From NCBI RefSeq assembly GCF_024198255.1, contig NZ_JAJVKW010000005.1, forward strand, positions 661,328 to 725,327: DNA of 64,000 bases. The letters run 5' to 3'. Shown one piece after another: positions 43,752 through 50,740 of the stretch. A program made the translations under genes and the position numbers. A model generated the notes under the pieces. It had not been told where the DNA came from and did no database searches. It was given only the letters and a program-made list of their open reading frames with translations. The stretch's first letter is position 1. Every line of letters begins with the position of its first letter. This DNA is from Myxococcus guangdongensis (GTDB taxonomy: Bacteria; Myxococcota; Myxococcia; Myxococcales; Myxococcaceae).

Positions 43752-44006
43752 CTACTTTCGAGCTTGAGCTGCGAGTTGTGCGATTTGACGTCGAAGCTCG
43801 GCATTCACGTCGGACGCGTACTTGTACGTGCCTGCTCGTGGGCAAAAGCGCCGAACGATTTCACCCGTTTCTCGATCATTGGGCTCGCGACCATTCGCTC
43901 GTACGAACTCGGAAATCGCACGGACAATCTGGTCAAGCTGATAGTCGTTGGGTTCCTCGGGAGGAAGGCCATAGCGAATCTTCAAATAGTGTCCCAGTTC
44001 TCTCAC
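43752..44006 (-). CDS. Small partner of the cargo phosphoesterase
   Basis: 84 residues, GTG start with AAAGGAG seven bases upstream. It looks mainly helical (QLDQIVRAISEFVRANGREP, then DVNAELRRQIAQLAAQARK). No known family. It ends 8 bases before the phosphoesterase start, so the two are one operon, perhaps as sensor or antitoxin with effector. Confidence 0.65.
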   Translation of the reverse strand: MRELGHYLKIRYGLPPEEPNDYQLDQIVRAISEFVRANGREPNDRETGEIVRRFCPRAGTYKYASDVNAELRRQIAQLAAQARK

Positions 44007-44191
44007 GTAAAGCTCCTTTGAACTAAGTGCCTACTTTGGGGTTTGAGTGAAACGATCAACCAGATAAGGATATGGCAGGGAAGCGGTGACGTCGAGAGCT
44101 TCTTTTTGTACGAGAACCCCTCGCTGAGTGGGGTGTTTCTGCCTCACCAATGACCCGAACGGTACGGGGCCTGCTGCCATGTTGGTCGCTC

Positions 44192-44218
44192 CGCGCCACT
44201 TGAGGAAAGCGTCCCCAT
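44192..44218 (+). promoter_or_regulatory. Phage element, copy F
   Basis: CGCGCCAC, TTGA, GGAAAGCGTCCCCAT, then AAAGAGAGGTGA and the ATG of the prohead protease. It follows the cargo pair and restores rightward reading of the head genes. The gap 44007-44230 otherwise shows nothing definite. Confidence 0.85.
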
Positions 44219-44230
44219 AAAGAGAGGTGA

Positions 44231-44893
44231 ATGCCTTGCCCTCTCTCCAGAGCCCGCCTCTTCACAGTTCAGAAGGACGCCCCTGAGCCCGTCGAGGGCG
44301 CACCGAGGCTCCACACCTTCCGCGCCAACGACGGCGACTTTGACCGCTACAACGACCGGTTGAGCGTCCAGGGCTGGATGCTGGACGCCTTCAACGCCAA
44401 CCCCGTCGTCCTCTACAACCACGACGACGGCTCTGGCGGCATCTTCGGCACCGGCCGCAAGGACGTCCTGCCCATCGGAAAGGGGCGCGCATACGTCCAG
44501 GGCGATGCCCTGCTGGTGGACATCGAGTTCGACCAGGAAGACGACTTCGCCCGGAAGGTGGAGAGCAAAGTCGCGCGCGGCATTCTGAATGCTGTGTCGG
44601 TGCGCTACCTCATGCACCAATACCACGAGAACGAGCGCGGCGGCTTCGACTGCGAGCAGCAAGAGCTACTCGAAATCTCCGTCGTCACGATTCCGGGCAA
44701 TCAGCGTGCGGTGAGGATGAAGGAACTGGCGGACGAGCGCGCCGCCTTCATCAAGAACGTAGCCGAGGCGGTGGTAGTCACTCTCGATGCGCGCGAGCGG
44801 AGCATGGCCGCGCCCCCTCCAGTCCCCGACGTCAACGCCTTGGCCAAGCACACGGCCGAGGCCCTCTTGCAGCACCTCCAGGAGAGCCGATGA
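44231..44893 (+). CDS. HK97-type prohead protease
   Basis: 220 residues. NANPVVLYNHDDGSGGIFGTG contains the catalytic His segment (quoted NPVVLYNHDDGSGG), and NAVSVRYL with LLEISVVTIPGNQRA carries the Ser and the terminal family motif. It cleaves scaffold parts and the capsid protein during head maturation. AGAGAGGTGA stands just before the ATG. It overlaps the capsid gene by 4 bases. Confidence 0.9.
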   Translation: MPCPLSRARLFTVQKDAPEPVEGAPRLHTFRANDGDFDRYNDRLSVQGWMLDAFNANPVVLYNHDDGSGGIFGTGRKDVLPIGKGRAYVQGDALLVDIEFDQEDDFARKVESKVARGILNAVSVRYLMHQYHENERGGFDCEQQELLEISVVTIPGNQRAVRMKELADERAAFIKNVAEAVVVTLDARERSMAAPPPVPDVNALAKHTAEALLQHLQESR

Positions 44894-45993
44894 CCCCCGA
44901 GCAGATGCAGGAAATGGCGAAGTCCCTGGGGCCCCTCGTGGCCGCGCAGATGATGGAACAGGCCAAAGGCCAGAGGGATGGGCTAGCGGGCCTTCTTGGC
45001 GCGAAGGCCAAGCCCGAGGACAACCAGGTCCCCGGCATCCTAAAGAGCCTGAACGACTTCGGCGCGTACCTGAAGGCCGTGGTGAACGCGGGCCGCAACC
45101 CGACGCGCGAGGCGGTGCTGGAGCAGGCCAAGCGCTTCGGTGGCGCCGACGTCCAGAAGGCAGTGCAGGAGAGCGTCTTCTCCTCGGCGGGCGTCCTGGT
45201 GCCAGTGCAGGAGGCGGGGGAGATGATTGAGTTCCTCCGGCCGGACTCCGTTGTCCTGGCGCTGGGCGCGCGTCCCGTGCCCTTCAAGGGAGAGCTCCAC
45301 TTCGGCAAGAAGACGGGGAGCGTCACCTTCAAGTGGATTGGAGAGGGCGAGAAGGTGGAGAAGTCCCAGCCCTCTCACGGCAAGGTCGTCCTCAAGGCAC
45401 ACAAGGCGATGATTCTCGCGGACATCTCCAACGACCTCCTGCGCAACCCTGCGGTGGGTGACACGGGCGTAGCCGAGGACTTCCGCGAGGCGGCAGCGGA
45501 TGGCATGGACGAGGCGGCCCTCAACGGCGACGGCCAGGGTCCCAATCCCAAGGGGGTCCTCGCGCAGATGGACTCCGCGCACTCGAAGGCCCGCAGCGGG
45601 ACGAGTGCGGACCACTACCTCGCGGACGTGGACGGCATGGTGGAGGACGTCCTCAAGGCCAACATCAAGCTGCGGCGTCCGGGCTTCCTGCTGCACCCGA
45701 CGCGAGAGACGGCACTCCTCGGCTTGAAGGACGGCGGCACGTGGATTTTCCGGGATGAGATGCTCAACCGGGGCACGCTGCGCGGCTTCCCCTACAAGGC
45801 GTCCACGCGGATTGCGCCGAGCCGCATCCTGTTCGGCACGTGGGACCAGCTCCTCTATGGCGTGGATACGGAGCTGGTGCTGTCCGAGCACGACGTCCGA
45901 GCCGAGTACGACGAGACGACGCTCCGGGGCATCTGCCGAGGGGACTTCAAGCTGCGGCACGACAAGGCTTTCTCGGAGCGCAAGGGCTACTGA
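44890..45993 (+). CDS. HK97-fold major capsid protein
   Basis: 367 residues. An N-terminal helical delta-like scaffold region (about 1-95) is followed by the HK97 fold: SSAGVLVPVQEAGEMIEFL, ILADISNDLLRNPAVGD and the C-terminal LFGTWDQLLYGVDTELVLSEHDV (quoted as LFGTWDQLLYGVDTEL). The protease upstream would remove the first part. Main shell protein of the head. Confidence 0.92.
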   Translation: MTPEQMQEMAKSLGPLVAAQMMEQAKGQRDGLAGLLGAKAKPEDNQVPGILKSLNDFGAYLKAVVNAGRNPTREAVLEQAKRFGGADVQKAVQESVFSSAGVLVPVQEAGEMIEFLRPDSVVLALGARPVPFKGELHFGKKTGSVTFKWIGEGEKVEKSQPSHGKVVLKAHKAMILADISNDLLRNPAVGDTGVAEDFREAAADGMDEAALNGDGQGPNPKGVLAQMDSAHSKARSGTSADHYLADVDGMVEDVLKANIKLRRPGFLLHPTRETALLGLKDGGTWIFRDEMLNRGTLRGFPYKASTRIAPSRILFGTWDQLLYGVDTELVLSEHDVRAEYDETTLRGICRGDFKLRHDKAFSERKGY

Positions 45994-46020
45994 GCCCGTG
46001 GCCTCACCAGGAGACACGAC

Positions 46021-46464
46021 ATGCACGCGAGCACGCAGGATTTCCAAGTCTTCTACAAGGCCGTTGGGGTGGCGGGTGGAGCGCTCACGGCCGGCGGGGC
46101 CGGGGATGCCGTTGAGGTGACGGGCGGTGCCGTAGACCGCAACGGCTTCGATTTCGCGCAGCTCCTCTTCACGGGGACCACCAACTGCGCGGCGGGTCAG
46201 ACGCTCAAGGCCACGGTGAAGGTGGCTGAGTCCGAGGACGGGGTGACGTTCGGCCCGGACGAGACGCTGGCTAATGCCGTGACGGTGGTGGCTGGTGCCA
46301 CCGCCCCTCAGAGTTTCTGCCTTCGGGTGGACTTGCGCGTCGCCAATCGCAAGCGCTTCGTGCGGCTGAAAGTGACGCCTGACTTGTCGGCGGCGGGCAC
46401 AGACACGGCGCAGTGGGGCGCGGCACTCGTCCTCGGCGGCGCGGACGAATTCCCGGTGCGGTGA
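46021..46464 (+). CDS. Phage head-associated protein, possible decoration protein
   Basis: 147 residues, beta-rich, starting MHASTQDFQVFYKAVGVAGG. The place just after the capsid gene and the small size suggest a head decoration or stabilising protein. A ligand-binding motif is absent. Function is inferred from position only. Confidence 0.6.
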   Translation: MHASTQDFQVFYKAVGVAGGALTAGGAGDAVEVTGGAVDRNGFDFAQLLFTGTTNCAAGQTLKATVKVAESEDGVTFGPDETLANAVTVVAGATAPQSFCLRVDLRVANRKRFVRLKVTPDLSAAGTDTAQWGAALVLGGADEFPVR

Positions 46465-46467
46465 GCC

Positions 46468-47127
46468 ATGCCTTCCGTTGCGGACCTCTGCCTCGCCTCC
46501 ACGGTAGCCGATGACCTCGGTGTCCAGGTGTCGCCACGCATGGAAGCGCTTGTGACGGCGGCGAGCCGAGCCGTGGCGGGCTACTGCGGCCGGGTATTCG
46601 AGCGAGGCGCGGGCCTCGTGGAGTACCCGGCCGGCTACGGACGCCCGTTGCTGCTGCTGGAGCGCCCTCCCGTCCTGGCGGTGTCCGGAGTCTGGGAGGA
46701 CGGACACCTGGTTCCCGCCGAGGACTATGAGATTGCCGGAGGCTTGGCCGAGTCCGGCATGTTGCGGCGGCGGCGCGGCCTGTGGCGGGCGACGGTGCGC
46801 ACGGGCGGCGGAGTGTCCGGGATGCTTGGCGACTTCGAGGGGGACGCGGACGGACTCCGAGTCGTCTATGACGGGGGCTATGTCACGCCGGGACAGCAGG
46901 CGCTCGATGGTGCCCCGGCGGTGACTCTTCCGGAGGACGTTCAGGAGGCCGCCGTCCTCACGGCCGTTCAGCTCTACCGCTCGCGTGGCGTGGACGCGAT
47001 GGTCGCGAGCGAGTCCATCGGGGACTGGAGCGTTAGCTACTTTGCTGCGAAGGCCGAGGGGAAGAGTCCGATTCTTGGAGCAGCCAAGGCGCTCCTGGCT
47101 CCCTATGTCCTGTATCGGGTGAGCTGA
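46468..47127 (+). CDS. Head-tail connector (gp6-like)
   Basis: 219 residues. Helical N-terminus (LVTAASRAVAGYCGRVFER), a beta middle with LLERPPVLAVSGVWEDG, and a helical C-terminus (VQEAAVLTAVQLYRSRGV) are characteristic of the gp6-like connectors that join portal and head-closure proteins. It is 3 bases after the previous gene and touches the next start. Confidence 0.78.
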   Translation: MPSVADLCLASTVADDLGVQVSPRMEALVTAASRAVAGYCGRVFERGAGLVEYPAGYGRPLLLLERPPVLAVSGVWEDGHLVPAEDYEIAGGLAESGMLRRRRGLWRATVRTGGGVSGMLGDFEGDADGLRVVYDGGYVTPGQQALDGAPAVTLPEDVQEAAVLTAVQLYRSRGVDAMVASESIGDWSVSYFAAKAEGKSPILGAAKALLAPYVLYRVS

Positions 47128-47450
47128 TGGCGTCGCCTTCGGACAGGTTCCGGCAGGTCATCTCCTACGCGCTGGTGTTGGGACGGGACGCGCATGGCAA
47201 GCCCACTCTGGGGCCTGTGTCCCCTGCTCGGGCACGTGTCCAGCCGAGCCGGAGACTCATTCGTGATGCGGCAGGCAACGAGCATCTTGCCTCTCACGTC
47301 ATCTACACGGAGGCGCCGCTGACGCTGCAACACCGCCTCTGGTTGCAAGGAGAGGACGTGTCCGACTTCAACCGGGCTCGGCGGCCCGTGGCGGTGGATG
47401 AGCTGGTGGACGGAGCGGGCGTGGTGCGCTTCCGGAAGATGTGGCTGTGA
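47127..47450 (+). CDS. Head-closure / head-tail adaptor protein
   Basis: 107 residues, beta-rich with ARARVQPSRRLIRDAAGNEH and LTLQHRLWLQGEDV. Size, position and pattern fit gp16/SPP1-like stoppers that seal the head. The family assignment is by context. Confidence 0.65.
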   Translation: MASPSDRFRQVISYALVLGRDAHGKPTLGPVSPARARVQPSRRLIRDAAGNEHLASHVIYTEAPLTLQHRLWLQGEDVSDFNRARRPVAVDELVDGAGVVRFRKMWL

Positions 47451-47893
47451 GCCGGGATATTGCGGCCGAACTGGCAGCGGTGCTGGAGGCTGCGGGGCTC
47501 GGTTTGGCGCGTCCGCCCGCTCCAGGCGCCAACCTCTTCACCTCGCCCATGCCCGAGGTGGATGGCGGCGTGCCGGATAGGGCCGTGGCGTTGGTGGTGA
47601 CGGGCGGAGCTGGACCTCTGCCGTACCTCGGAGTGGGACGGGCCGCATACTTGTCCCCTGGGTGCCAGGTGCGCATCCGCTCGGCGCGCGAGGACTTCCA
47701 AGGTGGGCAAGCTCTCGCGCTCGCGGTATTCGCGGTGCTCAACCAGACGCCGGATGTGCTGGGCGTCTCCGTTCGCGCCGAGGAGAGCGCCCCGGTTTAC
47801 CTGGGAACGGATGGCGCAGATCGGCACCGCTGGGTGCTGAATGTCATGCTCAAATGTCTCGCTTCATCGAAGGGGTCTATTGTTTGCGTGTGA
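47447..47893 (+). CDS. Tail terminator / minor tail protein
   Basis: 148 residues. The order after the head-closure gene and the alternating beta pattern (DRAVALVVTGG, CQVRIRSARE) fit a tail-terminator protein. The GTG at 47447 overlaps the preceding stop; a GTG at 47441 is possible. Its last residues (SSKGSIVCV) are read into the AT-richer cargo kinase, overlapping it by 30 bases, so the native C-terminus may have been changed by that insertion. Confidence 0.62.
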   Translation: MSRDIAAELAAVLEAAGLGLARPPAPGANLFTSPMPEVDGGVPDRAVALVVTGGAGPLPYLGVGRAAYLSPGCQVRIRSAREDFQGGQALALAVFAVLNQTPDVLGVSVRAEESAPVYLGTDGADRHRWVLNVMLKCLASSKGSIVCV

Positions 47894-49135
47894 GATGATT
47901 GCGACGAGGTCGTTCTTGAGTTCTAGTGCGGAAGTGTGTCTTTTTGATGCCGCGCCAAGCGCCCTCCTGAGGACTGGATCTAGTGGTGAGAGTTCAGGCG
48001 CGATTTTTTCGAGAGGTTCATAGTCGGCAGGATCAGGTCTATGCCCCGCGATTAGTTCGTATGTGATCACGGCGCATGAATATATGTCGTGGAGAGAGGT
48101 TCTGGTTTTGGGGTTTGCAATGACCTCCGATGGGATGTAGCCAAGAGACCCTACGGCTTGGGTTGTGAGGGAGGTTTTATCGAGATTGTCGACAATGTAT
48201 GCTGACCCGAAGTCTACGACGATGGGTTGCTTGTCTGATTTGCGAACGAGGATGTTGCTTGGCTTGAGATCTCGATGGAGAACGTCGTTCTGATGGGCGT
48301 GGTGCATTGCATCGAGGACTTCGGTCATGAGAGAGACGCGTTGCCAGAAGGGTTCGGCGCTGGCTGCGTCTCTGATGTTCTCTCCGTGAATCATTGGCAT
48401 TACGAGAAACGGTCGACCGTCTGTGTCGAAGCCGGCATCGAAGTAGGGAACTATTCCGCGATGCTGGAGTTTCTGGATGGCTTCGACTTCTCTTCGGAAT
48501 CTGGGTCTGGCTTTTTCGATGTCTTCGTTGAGGGGGCTTGGGTCGAGAAGCTTGAGGGCAAATTCAAATATGCCGCCGCTGGTCTGTCGTGTCGCTCTGT
48601 AGACCGAGCCAAACGCTCCTTGTCCGATAAGGTTGCCTCGGATGTAGAGGTGCTGAGGCTGTGCTTGAAGGCTGTTGAGGGAGGAGGTGGCGGTGTTGTT
48701 TGTAGCTATGTGGCTCTTTGTGAAATAGTTTCCTGCCGTTTGGGCTTCGGTGATTTTGACGAGATTGGGAGGGCGCACTGCAAAGGGTATGCCGTGGCTA
48801 TTGATGAGGGAATTGATGTACTCTGCTGAAGGCGTTTCCAGCCCTTTCACCTGGATTTCTTCTAGTGCAGACCAGTAGGCGGAGATGAAGTTTGCGGCGT
48901 TGGATTTCTTTTCCTCCATCGCGCCCCGGAGATCGGAGACTGCCCAGTCTAAGTTGGAACTGCCAGAACGATTTCCGAAGTGCGATTTGAATATCTCGAC
49001 TATTTCTTGCTGGTCGCTGTGTTGATCTGAGAGGTCAACTGCTAGTGCGTGGAGTTCGTTGATCAGGGCGACTGGAACGGCTGGGATGATCTTGGTGGCG
49101 TCGAACCGCCAGCTTGAAGGGAACTTAAGGGGCAT
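47864..49135 (-). CDS. Cargo serine/threonine protein kinase with novel N-terminal domain
   Basis: 423 residues, reversed against the tail genes and AT-richer. An N-terminal helical region (about 1-165) contains YINSLINSHGIPFAVRPP, then an active-looking kinase: GQGAFGSVYRA, ALKLL, HRDLKPSNIL, VDFGSAY and a C-lobe DIYSCAVITYELIAG. No membrane segment, so a soluble kinase. Kinases such as staphylococcal Stk2 stop phages by killing infected cells; this one sits in a place typical of such cargo. The function is inferred. Confidence 0.85.
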   Translation of the reverse strand: MPLKFPSSWRFDATKIIPAVPVALINELHALAVDLSDQHSDQQEIVEIFKSHFGNRSGSSNLDWAVSDLRGAMEEKKSNAANFISAYWSALEEIQVKGLETPSAEYINSLINSHGIPFAVRPPNLVKITEAQTAGNYFTKSHIATNNTATSSLNSLQAQPQHLYIRGNLIGQGAFGSVYRATRQTSGGIFEFALKLLDPSPLNEDIEKARPRFRREVEAIQKLQHRGIVPYFDAGFDTDGRPFLVMPMIHGENIRDAASAEPFWQRVSLMTEVLDAMHHAHQNDVLHRDLKPSNILVRKSDKQPIVVDFGSAYIVDNLDKTSLTTQAVGSLGYIPSEVIANPKTRTSLHDIYSCAVITYELIAGHRPDPADYEPLEKIAPELSPLDPVLRRALGAASKRHTSALELKNDLVAIISHANNRPLR

Positions 49136-49230
49136 GGCTTGTTTGCTGTGTGTGGGTGGTCGTGTTTTGGGCTGTTTCGTTTCGTTCAGACTGAAACTGA
49201 AGGGGCAACATAGGCGGATGGATGGCCTCT

Positions 49231-49257
49231 TGGGCCAGTTCTAGAAAGCGTCCCCAT
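49231..49257 (+). promoter_or_regulatory. Phage element, copy G
   Basis: TGGGCCAG, TTCT, AGAAAGCGTCCCCAT, then AAAGAAGTAGTGGG and the ATG at 49272. It restarts rightward transcription of the tail genes after the reversed kinase gene. Confidence 0.85.
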
Positions 49258-49271
49258 AAAGAAGTAGTGGG

Positions 49272-49685
49272 ATGCCTGTTCGAATCAAAGTCGATGCTGT
49301 GACGCTGGAGCGCCTGCGCCGCTCTCCCTCTGAGGTGCTGCGCGTGCTGGATGTGCCATGCAGGGACATCGTGCGGCTTGCCCTCGATTACTCCCTGTTC
49401 TTGGTGCCGGTGGGCAAGGACGGGGCTGACGGCCACCTGCGAGACACGGGCTTCCTGGATGGCCCTCGCCACAACCTCGGGCCGCCCCTCTCCACCACCT
49501 GGACTGCGGGCTACTCGCACCAGTCCGCTGGCCCAATCCACGAGGGCTGGCATTGGGGCGCACAGATTTTCAACCCGCCCTCTCACTTCCTCCGCAAGTC
49601 CTTCCGCCGCGCCCGGGGGCGAGCGCGCCGTCGTGTCGCCGCCGTCCTCCAGGATTTCCTCGCTCGACGTTTCCCTGCCCGCTGA
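49272..49685 (+). CDS. HK97 gp10-like tail completion protein
   Basis: 137 residues. LRDTGFLDG, then TWTAGYSHQSAGPIHEGWHWG and PPSHFLRKSFRRARGRARRR (each quoted in part) match the tail-completion class where a G-x-L core is followed by a basic helical end. Context between terminator and tube genes supports the call. Confidence 0.6.
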   Translation: MPVRIKVDAVTLERLRRSPSEVLRVLDVPCRDIVRLALDYSLFLVPVGKDGADGHLRDTGFLDGPRHNLGPPLSTTWTAGYSHQSAGPIHEGWHWGAQIFNPPSHFLRKSFRRARGRARRRVAAVLQDFLARRFPAR

Positions 49686-49695
49686 GAGGTTCCCC

Positions 49696-50121
49696 ATGGC
49701 CCACCCCCGAGAAGCCTTCTTCGACAAACTCTACATCGGTGCCACAGAGACCGCACCCACCGAGGTGGACGCGTTGGATGGTGTCACAGAGGCCCCCGTC
49801 AACCGCGCCAAGGACACCGTTGACGCCAACTACTTCGGAGGCGATGGGTACAAGCGCAGCAAGGGCACCCTCAAGTCCTTCACCATCCCCCTCTCGGGCC
49901 ACGTCTTCCAGGGCAGCGCGCCCCAGAAGGTCCTCCGCGATGCCTTCGAGTCCGACGCGATGGTGTTCTTCACCATCATCGAAGACGAGACGGCGCCCGT
50001 GGGCAGCCAGGGCTACCGCTACCCGGTGACGGTGACGTCCTACGAGGAGGGGCGCAGCTCCACGGACGTCGTCACCTTCTCCGCCACCCTCACCGGCCAG
50101 GGCGCGCCCGTCGCGGTGTAG
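49696..50121 (+). CDS. Major tail tube protein
   Basis: 141 residues. It has a short alpha start (HPREAFFDKLYIGATE) and a beta-barrel body (KGTLKSFTIPLSGHVFQG, TDVVTFSATLTGQGAPVAV). Two neighbouring tail chaperones and the tape measure follow, as in siphoviruses. The ATG at 49696 has a GAGAGG upstream; the frame is open further upstream only as a shadow. Confidence 0.75.
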   Translation: MAHPREAFFDKLYIGATETAPTEVDALDGVTEAPVNRAKDTVDANYFGGDGYKRSKGTLKSFTIPLSGHVFQGSAPQKVLRDAFESDAMVFFTIIEDETAPVGSQGYRYPVTVTSYEEGRSSTDVVTFSATLTGQGAPVAV

Positions 50122-50156
50122 CCGGCCTTCGCTTCCACACCTCCGAGGAGACACCC

Positions 50157-50540
50157 ATGTCCGCACCCGTCATGCACCGAAAGCCCCTGGGGACCCGCCG
50201 CACCCTCCACAGGCGCGTCACCTTGGACGGCGCCGACTTCGACATCTGCCGCCCCACGCTGGGCGAGAAGCTGGACGTGCTGTCCGCGTCCCGCGCCGCT
50301 GGGGAGATGGGCGAAAACCGCCAGCCCGTGGATGAGGCGGCCGGGATGATGATGATGGCGCGCATCGCTGCCTGCTGTCTGTACTTCCCGGGCACCGCTA
50401 CGCGCGTCTTCACCGAGGCCGACGTGCCGGAGGTGAAGAACGAGCCCTGGCTGGAGGAAGTCCAGGGCGAGCTGGCCTCGGCCTTCGCGAGCCCGACGCT
50501 GGAGAGCGCGAAGGGAAACTCCGAGACCACCCCGAGCTGA
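50157..50540 (+). CDS. Tail assembly chaperone, gpG-like (0-frame product)
   Basis: 127 residues. The N-terminal half (TRRTLHRRVTLDGADFDICR) is followed by a helical middle with MMMMARIAACCLYF. Position between tube and tape measure defines it as the first tail chaperone. A G GGA AAC slippery heptamer lies 22 bases before the stop codon, in the exact reading phase. A minus-one slip there fuses it to the next frame, as in lambda gpG/gpGT. Confidence 0.82.
   Translation: MSAPVMHRKPLGTRRTLHRRVTLDGADFDICRPTLGEKLDVLSASRAAGEMGENRQPVDEAAGMMMMARIAACCLYFPGTATRVFTEADVPEVKNEPWLEEVQGELASAFASPTLESAKGNSETTPS
50513..50519 (+). promoter_or_regulatory. Programmed -1 frameshift site GGGAAAC
   Basis: The codons are aaG GGA AAC in the 0 frame. 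After slipping, reading continues CTC CGA GAC... with no stop until 50735-50737. The following bases contain GGGCCCTTCACGGGG, which could add structure. Confidence 0.85.
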
Positions 50541-50737
50541 GGGCCCTTCACGGGGTGGTGAAGCTGACGGGCCAGTCTCCAGACGAGGTGCGCGGCTGGG
50601 CCTGGGAGGACGTCGTCCACCTCCTAGCCTACTGCGACATGGAGGCGGATGATCTGCGCGTGGCGCCCTCCAAGGCTGGGCCGCGCGGCGAGCCGAAGAC
50701 AGCGACGACGGTGTTCCGGAAACGTCCGAAGAGGTGA
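50519..50737 (+). CDS. Tail assembly chaperone, gpGT-like extension (-1 frame)
   Basis: 72 residues added to the gpG-like protein by the -1 slip, giving a fusion of about 193 residues. It is helical (LTGQSPDEVRGWAWEDVVHL) and ends in a basic stretch (TTVFRKRPKR). A separate start at 50555 (GTG) is possible but has poor initiation signals. The fusion would guide the tape measure during tail assembly. Confidence 0.78.
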   Translation, partial: LRDHPELRALHGVVKLTGQSPDEVRGWAWEDVVHLLAYCDMEADDLRVAPSKAGPRGEPKTATTVFRKRPKR

Positions 50738-50740
50738 AGC

